Positions 44,556 through 54,935 of a stretch of DNA of 64,000 nucleotides are shown in pieces. Under the pieces are notes generated by a model. The model was not told the origin of the DNA and ran no database searches. It saw only the letters and a list, made by a program, of their open reading frames with translations. The position numbers and the translations under genes were made by a program. The number at the start of each line of letters is the position of its first letter. The stretch's first letter is position 1. The stretch comes from Prorocentrum cordatum (taxonomy: Eukaryota > Sar > Dinophyceae > Prorocentrales > Prorocentraceae): assembly GCA_963575745.1 (NCBI GenBank), contig CAUYUJ010017793.1:712023-776022 (forward strand). The letters run 5' to 3'.

Positions 44556-45434
44556 CTACACCCTGGCAGCGTCAAAGGCCCAGGTCCCTTTGGAAGTGTC
44601 ACGTAAGGCTGAACCGTTCGAGATTTCTTTGCTTTGCCTTTGTTGAACTTCACTACAGTGGGGAACTCTCGGGACAGCGCTACTATGGCTTCGGCTTCTA
44701 TTTTTTTTCCGGGCAGAGAGCTGCAAAACTAACTGCTGACCACCGCCTTCACGATACGCCCGTTTAACGGAAAACATCTAATAACGCAAGAACACGCCGT
44801 CTTTGGCCCAATAACGGCAGCTCAGCTCCAGGTCGGTGCAAAATTCACGCACAGTCAGGCTGGGTGCTTTTCTATTCCAACATCCGAACAGTCCATTCTG
44901 GACAAGTCCACATTTGCGGCTCACCTTTTTCGGCGTCATTGATAGAGTACCCTGACAGGGGCAGACGCCCCAGAGCCATGCTCCTTCCTTGTAACAGAGA
45001 TCGCCTGCGTGGTTGATTAAGGCCTTCAACAACCCGCAAGGCATCATGATCACAACTTCTTCCCCGTTTTGATCATAATGCACAAAACGAATGTCTGTCA
45101 CATGGTCCAGCATGCAAACTATATAAGTCCCTTCGGGATAATGCTGTCGCATGCACTCCCACTGCGCACTAAGACCAATATTGCCTCGTTTTACAACCAC
45201 CTTCTCCATCCCATGCTCTCGCAAAGACGTTTCGCATCGCTTCAGCTCTGGATCGGTTTGCTTTGGTAGCGTGGTGTCAGCAACCCAGATATGAATCCGC
45301 TGCGGTTGGATCTGTTGTCGCCGCAAAAGAAAACCCAACGTTTTCTCGCAAAGAACATCAGGGCGGTCAGCCGATGGAATCACAATAATATATTCACGGC
45401 CGCCTCGCCCAACGTAGGATTCAAGAGTTCTCAC
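44556..45434 (-). pseudogene. TET/JBP-associated glycosyltransferase-like gene
   Basis: The minus frame 45434-44778 begins near REYIIVIPSADRPDVLCEKT, followed by RIHIWVADTTLPKQ, KRGNIGLSAQWECMRQHYPE and YIVCMLDHVTDIRF (the place of the metal-binding acidic motif, here L-D-H instead of D-D-D). After these come KEGAWLWGVCPCQGTLSM and CTDLELSCRYWAKDGVFLRY. This order fits the GT-A-fold family predicted by others to glycosylate modified DNA bases. A TAG at 44778-44780 interrupts it right after the R-Y. The phase stays open (MFSVKRAYREGGGQQ), and a run of eight A (about 44701-44708) shifts to the frame with IEAEAIVALSREFPTVVKF. The start is unsure, since 45434 is a GTG and the frame is open to a stop near 45498. 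The gene is probably broken, though the A-run shift may be an assembly error. Confidence 0.55.
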
Positions 45435-45952
45435 GCTGGCAGCTTGATCACAAAGGCAACGGAACAGATAATGGAGGGATGGGCGAACAATGAGTAAGCA
45501 TTACTGAGCACGCGTTCAAAGGAATACGAGAGCACTCACGCAAGCTGGAGGACAACGCTGGGACTGGCACAGCAGGCGTGTAAGACAAAGCGTTGCCGGG
45601 TCGACGCGTCTAGCACGCTGTTCCTATTTTCCTCGGGAACGGGGGGGGGGTGGCAGGCGAGCCGATCCGCAAACATGTTGTCGCGCACGCTTGCCGTCAT
45701 GGAAGCCGGCACGCCGCGCCCCCCCCTTCCCCCCCCTTTCCCCCCCCCCCCTCCTCCACCCTCCTCCTCGAGGCCCCGCGATTGCCAAGATGGCCCCAAG
45801 ATAGCCCAGAGATTGCCAAGCTGGCCCAAAGCGGCGTCAAGATGGCTCCTCCGGGGAAGCGTGGAAGTGCAAAAATGGCAGAACGGATCGCCCAAGATGG
45901 CTGCCTGACAGAAACTCCCGATACCCTGGCCTCCTCCGCCTCCTCCCAATCT
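45435..45952. other. Poly(C) and CCAAGATGGC-rich spacer
   Basis: C runs at 45720-45755. Words such as CCAAGATGGCCCCAAGATAG at 45785-45910 resemble the CCCAAGA satellite. GTGAGT...GTGCTCAG on the minus strand near 45540-45500 could be a small intron ahead of the glycosyltransferase-like gene, but this is a guess. Confidence 0.4.
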
Positions 45953-46763
45953 GGTAACTTTATTAACTTATTAGCTTTAGCAGCCGCCGTTCCTCCTCCA
46001 CCTGGCCCTCTCTCAATCTGGAGGCTGCTAAACTTAATAAAGCTAAAAAGTTAATAAGATTAATAAGGTTACTAAAGTTAGTAAAAGTTCATTCCCGACT
46101 TAGTTTATCAACTTTATGAACTTTATTAACTTTACTACCTTTATTGACTCTATAAACTTTCAGCAGCCTCCGCCCCCCCACCACCCGGGCCCCCTCCGCC
46201 CCTTCCCACTCTGGAGGCGGCCAAACTTAATAAAGTTAATAAAGTTACTGAAGTGAATAAAACTAATTCCCGAAATAACTTTATTAACAATATTATCATT
46301 ACTAACTTTCTTAATTTTATTAACTGCATTAACTTTGAGCAGCCCCCGGCCCTCCCCCACCTGGGTCTCATCCGCCCCCCCCCCCCCCCCCCCCCCTTAT
46401 CTGGAGGCCGCTAAAGTTAATGAAGTTAATAAAGTTTCTCAAGGTAATAAAGTTAATAAAGCTAATTCCCAAGTTAACTTTATTAACGTTATTAACTTTA
46501 CTAACTTCATTAACTATATTAACTTTAGCAGCCGCCGTTGCCCCTGGCCCCCTCCGCCCCCCCCCCCCCCCCCCAAGCTGGAGGCTACTAAAGTTAATAA
46601 AGTTAATAAAGTTTAAATTTAATAACTTAATAAAGTTAATAAAGTTAATTCACGAATTAACTTTATGAACTTTATTAACTTGATTAGCCTCATTACCTTT
46701 ATTAACTTTATTAACTGCAGCAGCCTCCGCCCCCCCCCCCCCCCCCGGCCTCCTCCGCCCCCC

Positions 46764-46820
<57 letters not shown>

Positions 46821-47025
46821 CACACACCACACCACCCCACACACACACACACACACACACCACACACACACACACACACACCGCCACCACCACCACCACC
46901 CTGGAGGCTGCTAAAGTTTAAAGTTAATTAAGTTAATAAACTTAATAAAGCTAATAAAGTTTAATTCATTGGCTCTGGAATTGACTTCATTAACTTATTA
47001 ACCTTATCGCCCGCCGTTCCCCCCC
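45953..47025. repeat. Five poly(C)-separated palindromic units
   Basis: Each unit runs from CTGGAGGCTGCTAAAGTTAA through TTAATAAAG words to a centre like TTAATTCACGAATTAA, then back through CTTTATTAA words to TTAGCAGCCTCCGCC. Units lie at about 46018-46180, 46210-46352, 46400-46537, 46578-46731 and 46901-47020, separated by C runs. A half unit is at 45953-45992. Confidence 0.85.
46768..46882. repeat. CA microsatellite
   Basis: CA repeats with two CACCAC interruptions, inserted between the fourth and fifth palindromic units. Confidence 0.95.
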
Positions 47026-47102
47026 CCCCCCTCGAGGCCTGGCGATTCTGTTTATCAACCCCAGAAGAGTTAATAAAGTTACTAAAATTAATTCTCAGCC
47101 CC

Positions 47103-47180
47103 CCGGGGCGCAATCCATCCCCCCCCCCCCCCCCCGCAGCCACCGCGAAGACCTCGACCTGCCCCTAGCAACGAAAGCGC

Positions 47181-47214
<34 letters not shown>

Positions 47215-47260
47215 ACCCCCCCCCCCCCACCCCCCCCCCCCACCCCCCCCCCCCCCACAC
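47103..47260. repeat. Poly(C) tracts
   Basis: C runs of 10 to about 35, broken by single A. The minus strand is strongly G-quadruplex-prone by sequence. Confidence 0.9.
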
Positions 47261-47274
47261 GGGCCCGCAAGGGC

Positions 47275-47637
47275 CCAAGGATGGCGGGCGGGCGCGAACG
47301 CAGCGGCAACCCCGATGGGTCGCCGCACTCTCCTGCGCCAACATCGCAATGACTTGTTCCTGCGCGCGGCGTCGCTCGCGCGAGGCGCCGCGTCGGCTGG
47401 GCGAACTAACTGCGCTCGCGCATTCGATTTGCACCTGCGCACAACGCCGCTCGCGCGCGGCGCCGCGTCGGCAGGGCGAACTGCGCGCGCGACCCCCCAC
47501 GGCGGCCCTCGGCGCCACACGCGCACACACGCGGGAGAACTAATGCGCTCAGCGACACACCGCGATCTGCCCCCTCCCCTCGGCGCGATTTCTCCCGCGG
47601 CGCAAACGTTCCGCGCGCCCGCCTTGAGAAATCGCTC
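47275..47637. repeat. Direct repeat, left copy
   Basis: Starts near GCGAACGCAGCGGCAA and ends CCCGCCTTGAG. About 85-90 percent identical by eye to 58503-58915. The right copy carries a CA expansion. Inside is a doubled GGCGCCGCGTCGG word. Confidence 0.85.
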
Positions 47638-47750
47638 GGGGCAGGTCCGCACCAACATTGGCTTCGGACCTGACACGGCACTGGGCCGAGCAGCGGCCCC
47701 AGCGCCGCTGGCCCCAAGTGCTGAGCACACTGACGACCAGCCCCAATGCT
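47628..47750. repeat. Dispersed 120-140 bp module, copy 2
   Basis: Copy of 36105-36245. Here it follows the left direct repeat immediately, while the right direct repeat (58915) lacks it. Confidence 0.8.
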
Positions 47751-48262
47751 TACTCGGCGCTGGGCGCCTCCAGCCCAAGGCACGATTTCGGGTAAGTGCG
47801 GCCGCCGAGCAGGCGCTGGCCTGCCCAGGTAGGGCCCCCGCGCGGTGCCCCCGGCTCGCCAGGGCGCTTCTGGCACGCCCTGGTCGCGCAGACGCGCCCC
47901 TTGCACCCCAGACCCCAATGCTGCGAGCCGGGGGCCTCATCTGAGTCGGAATGATGAATGGCGGACCCACCCACCAGGAACAACGCCTTTGTTTTTGCCG
48001 CTGCGTACCTGGGCGCACGGGCCCCCCGCGCGCACGGCGCTGCCATCGCATCGACGTCGCTGGAGAACCCGAAAGCCGCCGTCGCGCGCCACCCTCCCGT
48101 CTGGAATAATGCCGGCACGCCGCCCTCTTAATGCCTGGCATGGCACACCAGCCAGAGGCCACACGAACGGCGGCCCGCGCGCTTGGGCCCGGTCGGCCCT
48201 GCCCCGCCGGAAGCAATGAGTTCCCCACACGAACGCCCGAGGGGGGCCCAGTCGCGCCGCCG

Positions 48263-49060
48263 TTATTTTGACGCACGACAACGCCTCCGCGTAGGCGGGC
48301 GCAGGGAACACGCGCGCTCCCAGGCGCAGGCGCAGGCGCATCTCGCGCACGCGCCGCGAAGCCTGCGCCCCTGCAGCGCGCGAACGCAATTTCGCCACAC
48401 CCGCGCGCACACCCGCGCGACTTCCCCCACCTGGCTAGCCCACCCCGCGCATATGGGCGCACGGCTCGCCGGGCCAGGGTTCGCGCATCCTTTGCGCTGC
48501 CAGAATTGGATGCACACCTGAGGTGCCCATTTGTCTGCGCACGCGGTCACCTCCGAATGATTCGGCGAATTCAACTCGACCACCTCCGAGCCGAACCGCA
48601 GGCAGAATTGCCAACATTCAATGGAAGAGTCCACCACATCGGGCCTCTCCGCCTTGGCGCTGGCGCGCGCCGCCCCCCGCGACCCGCGCGCGCCTCGCGC
48701 GCGCCTCTTCACGTAGCCATGTCGCCATGGCACGCACATTCCCAGCAGTAGCTCTCGACTTGAATCGCCCGCCTGCCATGTCTTCCGCGTGCAATGCATC
48801 CCCCCCTTAGCGGGGTGGCCCACTGCCCGCGCGCGCGCGCCTTCCTCGCGCCCTGAACGAGCGCGCGCGTGAGCTCCGGGGCCCCCGCGTCGGCCCGCAG
48901 AAGGCCCAGGACTGACCAAATGGCCTTGAAATAACAACCCAGCGTCCCAGCACGATGGCAAAACGCCATCATAAAGTCGCGCGCCACTGGGGTCGGAGGC
49001 CACGGCTGGACTCCCGCCGCCGAGCATGCCTGCCCGTAGAGCTCCACCGCTGCCGCGCAC
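48263..49060 (-). pseudogene. Possible tyrosine recombinase remnant
   Basis: The frame 49047-48709 reads MELYGQACSAAGVQPWPPTP and then AGTLGCYFKAIWSVLGLL, which has the look of the N-terminal core-binding domain of DIRS-like tyrosine recombinases (x-x-Y-x-x-x-C-x-x-x-G-x-x-P-x-P followed by a helix with Y-x-x-A-I). Further down another frame gives an Arg/Cys-rich stretch near 48300-48430. The catalytic R-H-R-Y set cannot be followed because of frameshifts. The position after RNase H supports the call. It could be noise in GC-rich DNA. Confidence 0.35.
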
Positions 49061-50010
49061 TGCCTAACGGATTTCCTCCACGCGCAAAATTATCGGAATA
49101 CCGCGAACATCTGAAACATGCGAAACTTGGCTGCACTCACCCCTACGGCGCGCGCGATTTCAGCCCGCCGCCGCGGGGCACCTGCCCGCGCGAACCCCCA
49201 TTTCCGGCCAGCGCGCGAGTAGAGCGGGGCCACGGGGACGGCGCACGCGGGCACGTCAACTCCCGCTGCGAAGCCACACGGCATCGCGGCCATACTGCGC
49301 AAGCGCCTCAGCGATGCTGCCAACGCTGTCGGCGCCGGCGCCTACACCCCACATGCACACCGCGGCCGCGCTGCCCCCCAGCGCACCGTCGCGGCGCGCC
49401 TGGCCAGTGGCCCTCGCAAGCGCGATCGTGGACAAAGCCTCAAACGCCCTCTCCTGGGTCGGCTGCTCTGCCCGCGCTCGCGGCCCCGCTGGCAGCGAAT
49501 CCGCGTCGCCAGCGGGCGGGCGCGCTGGCCCCGAGCCGGGAAGGCGGCGCCCGCCCCCCCCGCGAATTGCAGATGGCGCCGCGGCAAGGGATTCTCGGAC
49601 GAAACCTTTCGGTCACCGCGCCAACGGTGGCCAAATCAACTTTACCTCACGCACTGTAAAGCCGGCGAGGTGAGATCCACCAGCCCGGCGGCGCCCTCAC
49701 GAACAAGAAGAAAACCCGAAGCCGGTCACGCAGGCATCCAAGACCGGCCAGGCGGCCCCCGCCAGCGCCCTGTGCGCTGCCTGGCGGATAGCAGCCAACG
49801 CGCGGCATCTTGCGCTCCTAACACGGTAGCGCAGCGACGGCACAACGGGCGCCTAGGCAAATGATTGCAACGCGACGACCGAACGCCCCACTGCAACGGC
49901 CCCCCCCATCGCCGCGGCTGCCCCCAACCATTGCCAGCTTGGGTTTTATACAAAGCAAATCCAAGGGGCGCCCCGGGCCACGCCCAGGGCACCTCGCGGA
50001 AACCCGCCGC
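49061..50010. other. GC-rich region inside the retroelement, nothing recognised
   Basis: Lies between the RNase H and recombinase remnants. Open frames on both strands show no motif. Confidence 0.4.
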
Positions 50011-50786
50011 CTACATTGCCGCTAGCTGCGCGGCCTTCTGCCCCGGCCTCGTCGGCGCATCGGCCACGTCTGGCGGCGTCGACGGCACCCAGAGGGTGAG
50101 CAGACAAGCTCCCTGGGCCGCCATCAGCCAAATCTCGGTTACGAGAGCGTTGTAGTCCTCTTGTCGAGAGCAGCCCTTACGCAGCACCCCAAGAGCCGTC
50201 TGGGCCGCTCCAGCCCCCCAAGCGCCCTGCCCCAGCGCGCGCCGACGCTTACGCGGACTGTCGCGCCTTCGAGTCCACCGAGAGGAAGAGCTCCGCCCCC
50301 GGCCACAGCCGGCACGCGTATCGCAGAGCGCAGACCGCGGCAACTAGCTCCCACGCGGCCACCTGCGCGCGCCGCGCCTTCGTCGAGCAACCTGCGCGCG
50401 CACGCAATGAACGCCCTGCCTGCGCGCGCGCCTGGGTCTTACCCAGCGGCGCAGGCTTTGCGAAATATCGGTCGCCACAAAATACCCTCCGTCTGGCGCG
50501 TCGGCCTCCCAGGCCAGCCCGCGGCGCACGCGCGTTCGCGCGCCCGCGCGCGCGCGCGCCTGCCGCGCCCCGCGGCATCGGAGTACAAAATAATTCGCGG
50601 CCGGGGCGCGGCCGGCCCCAACGAAATAACTTTCCTCGGCGCGCCCGGCAGGAAACGCGCCCACCACTGGAGCGCCGCCCTCGCTCGCGCTTCCAAGCGC
50701 CAGCTCTTCTGGCGCGCATGCCGGTAGAGGGGCGCGAAGTAGCATCGGCACCCTCGGCCGAAGACTGCGCCGCCTCTCCAGCTCAA
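50011..50786 (-). pseudogene. RNase H domain of the DIRS-like element
   Basis: Four acidic blocks occur in the expected order but in three frames. ALQWWARFLPG, then RIILYSDAAGRGR (first Asp, codon near 50577-50579), is in the frame 50786-50439. AAWELVAAVCALRY (Glu) and ELFLSVDSKARQSA (second Asp) are in the frame 50719-50249. KGCSRQEDYNALVTEIWLMA and VPSTPPDVADAPTRPG (last Asp) are in the frame 50343-50011. At least two indels break it. RNase H removes RNA from the RNA-DNA hybrid during retrotransposition. Confidence 0.65.
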
Positions 50787-51120
50787 CTTGCCTGCCCGCC
50801 TGGAAGCCCTGGAAGGCGCCAGCCGGCCCGTTCGCTAATCTCGCTCATCCACTTCCCCACTCGCTATTCCGCAATCGAGAACACCGAAGATTGCCCCTGC
50901 GCGCCGAGCCGGGCGCGCCCCGCAGCTGCGCGTCGCGCGCGGGCGCACCCCAATCGGCACCTCGGGACGCACCCGGCATGGCGCGGCCACCGCGACCCCG
51001 AAGACTGGCAAGCGGAAGCCGCCGAGGTCCGCGTGGCCTTGTCAAGCTGCCGCCCGAGCAAATCCGCCGACCCCTTGTGGGTCTCTAGGCGCGCGAGATA
51101 GTTCCCCCCCCCCACCCCCC

Positions 51121-53610
51121 CCATGGGGCCCCAAACCGACGATTCGACCCCCCCCCTCGCCCGGCCCGAGCGACTCACGGGCTCTTTTGGACCCAAAAAG
51201 GGCTCAAGACGGGCCAAGAAGGCCCCAAGACGTCTCCAAGACGGCCCACGAGGGCCCCGACACGCCAAACGAGCGCTCCAAGACGCCCAAGATGGCCCCA
51301 AGACGAGCCAAGATGCCTCCAAGACGGCCCAAGAGGCCTCCAAGAACAGTTCTCAGAAGGGCCGAAGAGCCGAAAATCATCGAATTCCTATGGGAAACGT
51401 ACATTTTCATCATATACGACTAGTCGGCCTTGACGGCGTTGACGACGGTCCAAGAGCACCCCAAGACCGCCCCAAGACGGCCCAAGATGCCCCCACGAGG
51501 CGCCCAAGTCGGCCGAAGAGGGCGCCAAGACAGCCCACGAGGCCCCCAAGACGGCCCAAGAGGGCCCCAGGAGACCCCAAGAGGCCCCCAAGACGCCCTC
51601 AAGAAGCCCCAAAAGGCCCCCAAGAGGGCCCCAAACGGCCCCAAAACGGCTCTTCGGCCCCCTTCGCCATGCGCCAGCGCCATAACGGAATGAATCTGCC
51701 GCGGCTTACCCAGAATTCATGGCAACCAGTGCCACTGAAAAAATGGGTCGGCGGATGCGGCGCAAGCCTGTAGAATCCACGCCCGGAGGTGACGTGCTGA
51801 GCGGCAGCGTTTTCCGGCGAACGCCATACTGCAACGTATCCAATTCATCCAATGATTGCATACTTGCCACATGTTGTATTGTGTTACATTATTACGCCTC
51901 CCCCCTAACCCCCCCTGGGAGCTGCGCCACACCGCCGGGTCAAAGTACCCCCCCCTCCCGGGGCTCAGAAACCGACCAAAACTTATAGAAAATCAATGAT
52001 TTCGACATCTTGGGCCTCTTGGGGGGCCGAGAGGGCGCCAAGACGGTTCAAGATGGGCTCTGTGCGGGCCAAAACGGCCCCGAGACGGTCCGAGATGGTT
52101 CCAAGAGGACCCAAAAAGCCCAAATGACGGCCTTAGAGGGCCCCAAGAACGCCCACAACGGCGCCTCCAGAGGCCAAAATCATTGATCTTCCTATAGTTT
52201 GGGCATGATTTGAACGCTCTCGCCCTTGCGGCCCGCAGCTTGGCAAATAGCTCCAGCACAACCCAAGAAGCCCCCAAGAGGGCCCCGAGACGGCCCAACA
52301 GAACCCCAAGACGGCCCAAAGAGGTCCCCAAGACGGTCCAAGAGGCCCCTATGACGGCCCAAGAGGACCCCAAGACGGCCCCAAGGCGGCCGCGAGAGGC
52401 CCCCAAGAAGGTTTCCGAAAGAGCGAAACGGCGCAAAAGCGCCCCAAAACCGCCAACGATGCCCCCAAGAGGCCCCAAGAGGCCCCCACGCGGCCCCCAA
52501 GGAGCCCCAAAAAGCCCCCAAAAGGCCTCCAAGATGTCTTCAAGAAGCCCCCCAAAGGCTCCAAAGAAGCCCTCCAAAGGCCACACAGCGACTGCCCCAA
52601 GACGGCCCGAGATGGCCCCAAGAAGGCCCCAAAAGCCCATAGGCGGCCCAAGGGGGCCCCAAGAGCGCCCACAAGAGCGCCTCCAGAAGCCAAAATCATT
52701 GATTTTCCTATTGTGTTAAACAAAGTTTAGCGTTCTCGCCTTCTCCGCCTCTCAGAAGCCCATGACGGCCCAAGCAGCCTTCAAGATGGCCCCAAGAAGG
52801 CCCAAGAAACACCCAAGGGGGCCCCGAAAATGCAACGTATCCAACGGATCCTATGGATCTAATGATTCAAAAGTGCTACATGTTGTATTGGTTTACATTA
52901 TGATGTCTCCCCATCGAAGCCCCTTTGGAGTCGCGCCACTACGCCGTACCAAAGTGACGGCCCCAATTCTGGTGCTCTATCTGTATATATATATATATAT
53001 ATATAAACAAGTTCGGTGTTTAGGGTCTCTTTGGGACTCCAAGCAGGTCCCCATATGGCCCGGGGTGGCTCCAAGACGGTCAACAACGCACTCAAGACGG
53101 CCCAAGATGGCCCAAGAAAACCCAAAAATCTCCCCAAGACGGCCCAGGAGGGCACCGAGAGCACCCCCAAGAACGCACCCAGAGGCCAAAATCCATGATT
53201 TTCCAAAAGTGCGTGAAGAATTTGGGCGTTTTCGCATTTTTCGATTGTCAGAAGCCCAAGACGGCCCAAACAGCTTCCAACATTTCCCTCAGACCGCCCC
53301 AGAAGCGCCCACGGGACCCCAAAGACGGCTCCAGAGGGTCCCAAGACGGCCCAATGAACCCCCCAAAAACAACCCGAGAAGCCCCAAGACGGCCAAAGAG
53401 GACCCCAAGAGAGCCCCAAGGCGGCCGTGAGAGCCACCCAAGACGGCCTCCGACGGGGCGAAACGGGAAAAAAGCGCACCATCACGGCACAAGACACCCC
53501 CAAGAGGCTCCAGGAGGCACCCAAGAAGCCCCCAAGAAGCCCCCAAGAAGCCCCCAAGAGGCCTCCAAGAGTCTCCCAAGAGTCTCCTAAAAGGCCCCAC
53601 AACGACTGCA
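51121..53610. repeat. CCCAAGA-type minisatellite, copy C, with islands
   Basis: CCAAGACGGCCCAAGAGG words fill the block. AT-rich islands beginning AAAATCATTGATTTTCC recur at about 51373, 52176, 52692 and 53188, the last three about 500 bp apart. Each is followed by GCGTTYTCGC-like sequence. Another island type (GCGAAACGG...AAAAGCGCMCC) recurs near 52423 and 53457. A non-repeat insert occupies 51665-51985 and a short TA run 52985-53004. Confidence 0.85.
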
Positions 53611-53769
53611 CTGAGCGGCCAGCTGACGGTCTGGACCGGGCGCAGCACGCGGCTCATCGCACGAACTCCACCGGGCGCAGCGCGCCTCCAAGTGCAGGCC
53701 ACGACTTGACTGCACGTACTCCAGACGTGCACCCCGCGAAGCGAGATGAATCTTCAATCGCTGCTCGCG

Positions 53770-54935
53770 TCAGGGCAGCGGCCCCCTCCGCCCCAAAACC
53801 AGCGCAGGCCGGCGATCTTCTCGCCGGCGCCGGCGGACAACAAATCGCCTTCGAACCGCCCCGTCAATATTAGGAACGGCACCACCAGAATCCGCTGGCC
53901 GATCGCGCTCGCGGACACACGGGCGGCCTCGTCGCGCGCACTTCGGCCCGGATCGCTGCTCCGAATCTCCCCAACGCGCTAACGGAGCCCACTGCCCCGA
54001 AAGGGCAGCACAGCGGCTGGAGCGCGCGTCCGCTCGCGCTCGCCTCCGCGAAACGGCCACCACGAGATGCAGGTCACTCTCCCTGCCGAATCGCGCGCGC
54101 GCGACCCGCCGGCACTCGATTGCCTCGCTGGCCAGTCAGCCTCAACGGCGGCATTTTGCAAGCGCAAAAAAATCTTCTTTACTCAGCCGCACACTGCCTC
54201 GCGGGTGCGCCCGCATGGCGAGCTCCACGAGAGTGTCCAGGGAATCCATCCTGCCGCAAGGCGCGACTACTTCCCACCCTCGTAGGCACCCTGCACGGCG
54301 CGCGCCTGATCTTTTCAGGCACCGCCGACGCCGCGTTGACGCCGCTGGCGGAGAAATCATCAACGCATCGTACCTCGCCGCCGCGCGCCAGCCCCCGCGA
54401 GAATACCACGCGAAATCGCCGCGCCTTCCGCTGGGCACCCCCGTCCGCCTCGACTTCGCAGCCCTCGCCCACCGGGAACTGGGGCGTCAGAACACCATCG
54501 GCAACCGCCTTGCGCAGCGCCATCCAGGCCGCCTTCCCGCCGTCGACCTTGCGCGCGCGGCGCGCCCGGACCTGGCCGGGCGCGATGCAGCGGACTCGCC
54601 TTCTCTTGGGTCATGGCCAGGAACGCAGCTTGCACTTCCTGGTCGGCCACGCCACCTCTAGCCGCCCGTTGTAGAATATCGGCGTTCGCCGCAGCGCGGC
54701 CGCGCCACCGGGCGGAGTCGGCCGTCTCGGGCCACGATTCGCGCGCCCCCTCATAGCCTCCGGCGGGCAAGAGTCCAACGAAGGGAAACCCGGCCTCGAG
54801 ATGTGCCGCGAGGAGAGAGCCCGGCGATTTCGCCGCACCGGGCATCTCCCGCGCGCGAAAGGCACCCCTGCACTCGCCGCTGTTCGCGGACGCGCCCGCC
54901 TGGAGCAGCCACTGATTCTTGCCCAGGCCCAACAC
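53770..54935 (-). pseudogene. Reverse transcriptase of the DIRS-like element
   Basis: The frame 54935-54360 reads HLEAGFPFVGLLPAGGYEGA and VQAAFLAMTQEKAS. The frame 54523-54179 reads GLARGGEVRCVDDFSASGVN near 54340-54400, the K/R-x-R-x-x-D-D-F-S-x-S-x-V-N block upstream of the palm. The frame 54438-54142 reads MDSLDTLVELAM and then LSKEDFFALAKC, the motif A Asp region. Near 54010-53950 a further frame reads CPFGAVGSVSALGR, the motif B-like P-F-G-A-x-x-S-V. The Y/F-x-D-D block was not found, so the palm is incomplete. Confidence 0.6.

Noticed and set aside
46618-46931. Possible intergenic promoter or terminator with AATAAA signals
   Set aside because: The TTAATAAAG words are part of the palindromic repeat, not polyadenylation signals tied to a gene.
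47095-48462. 455-codon minus frame
   Set aside because: Begins in GC-rich unique sequence and ends in poly(C). It crosses the direct repeat and the dispersed module without a domain, so a GC-rich open frame by chance is likelier.
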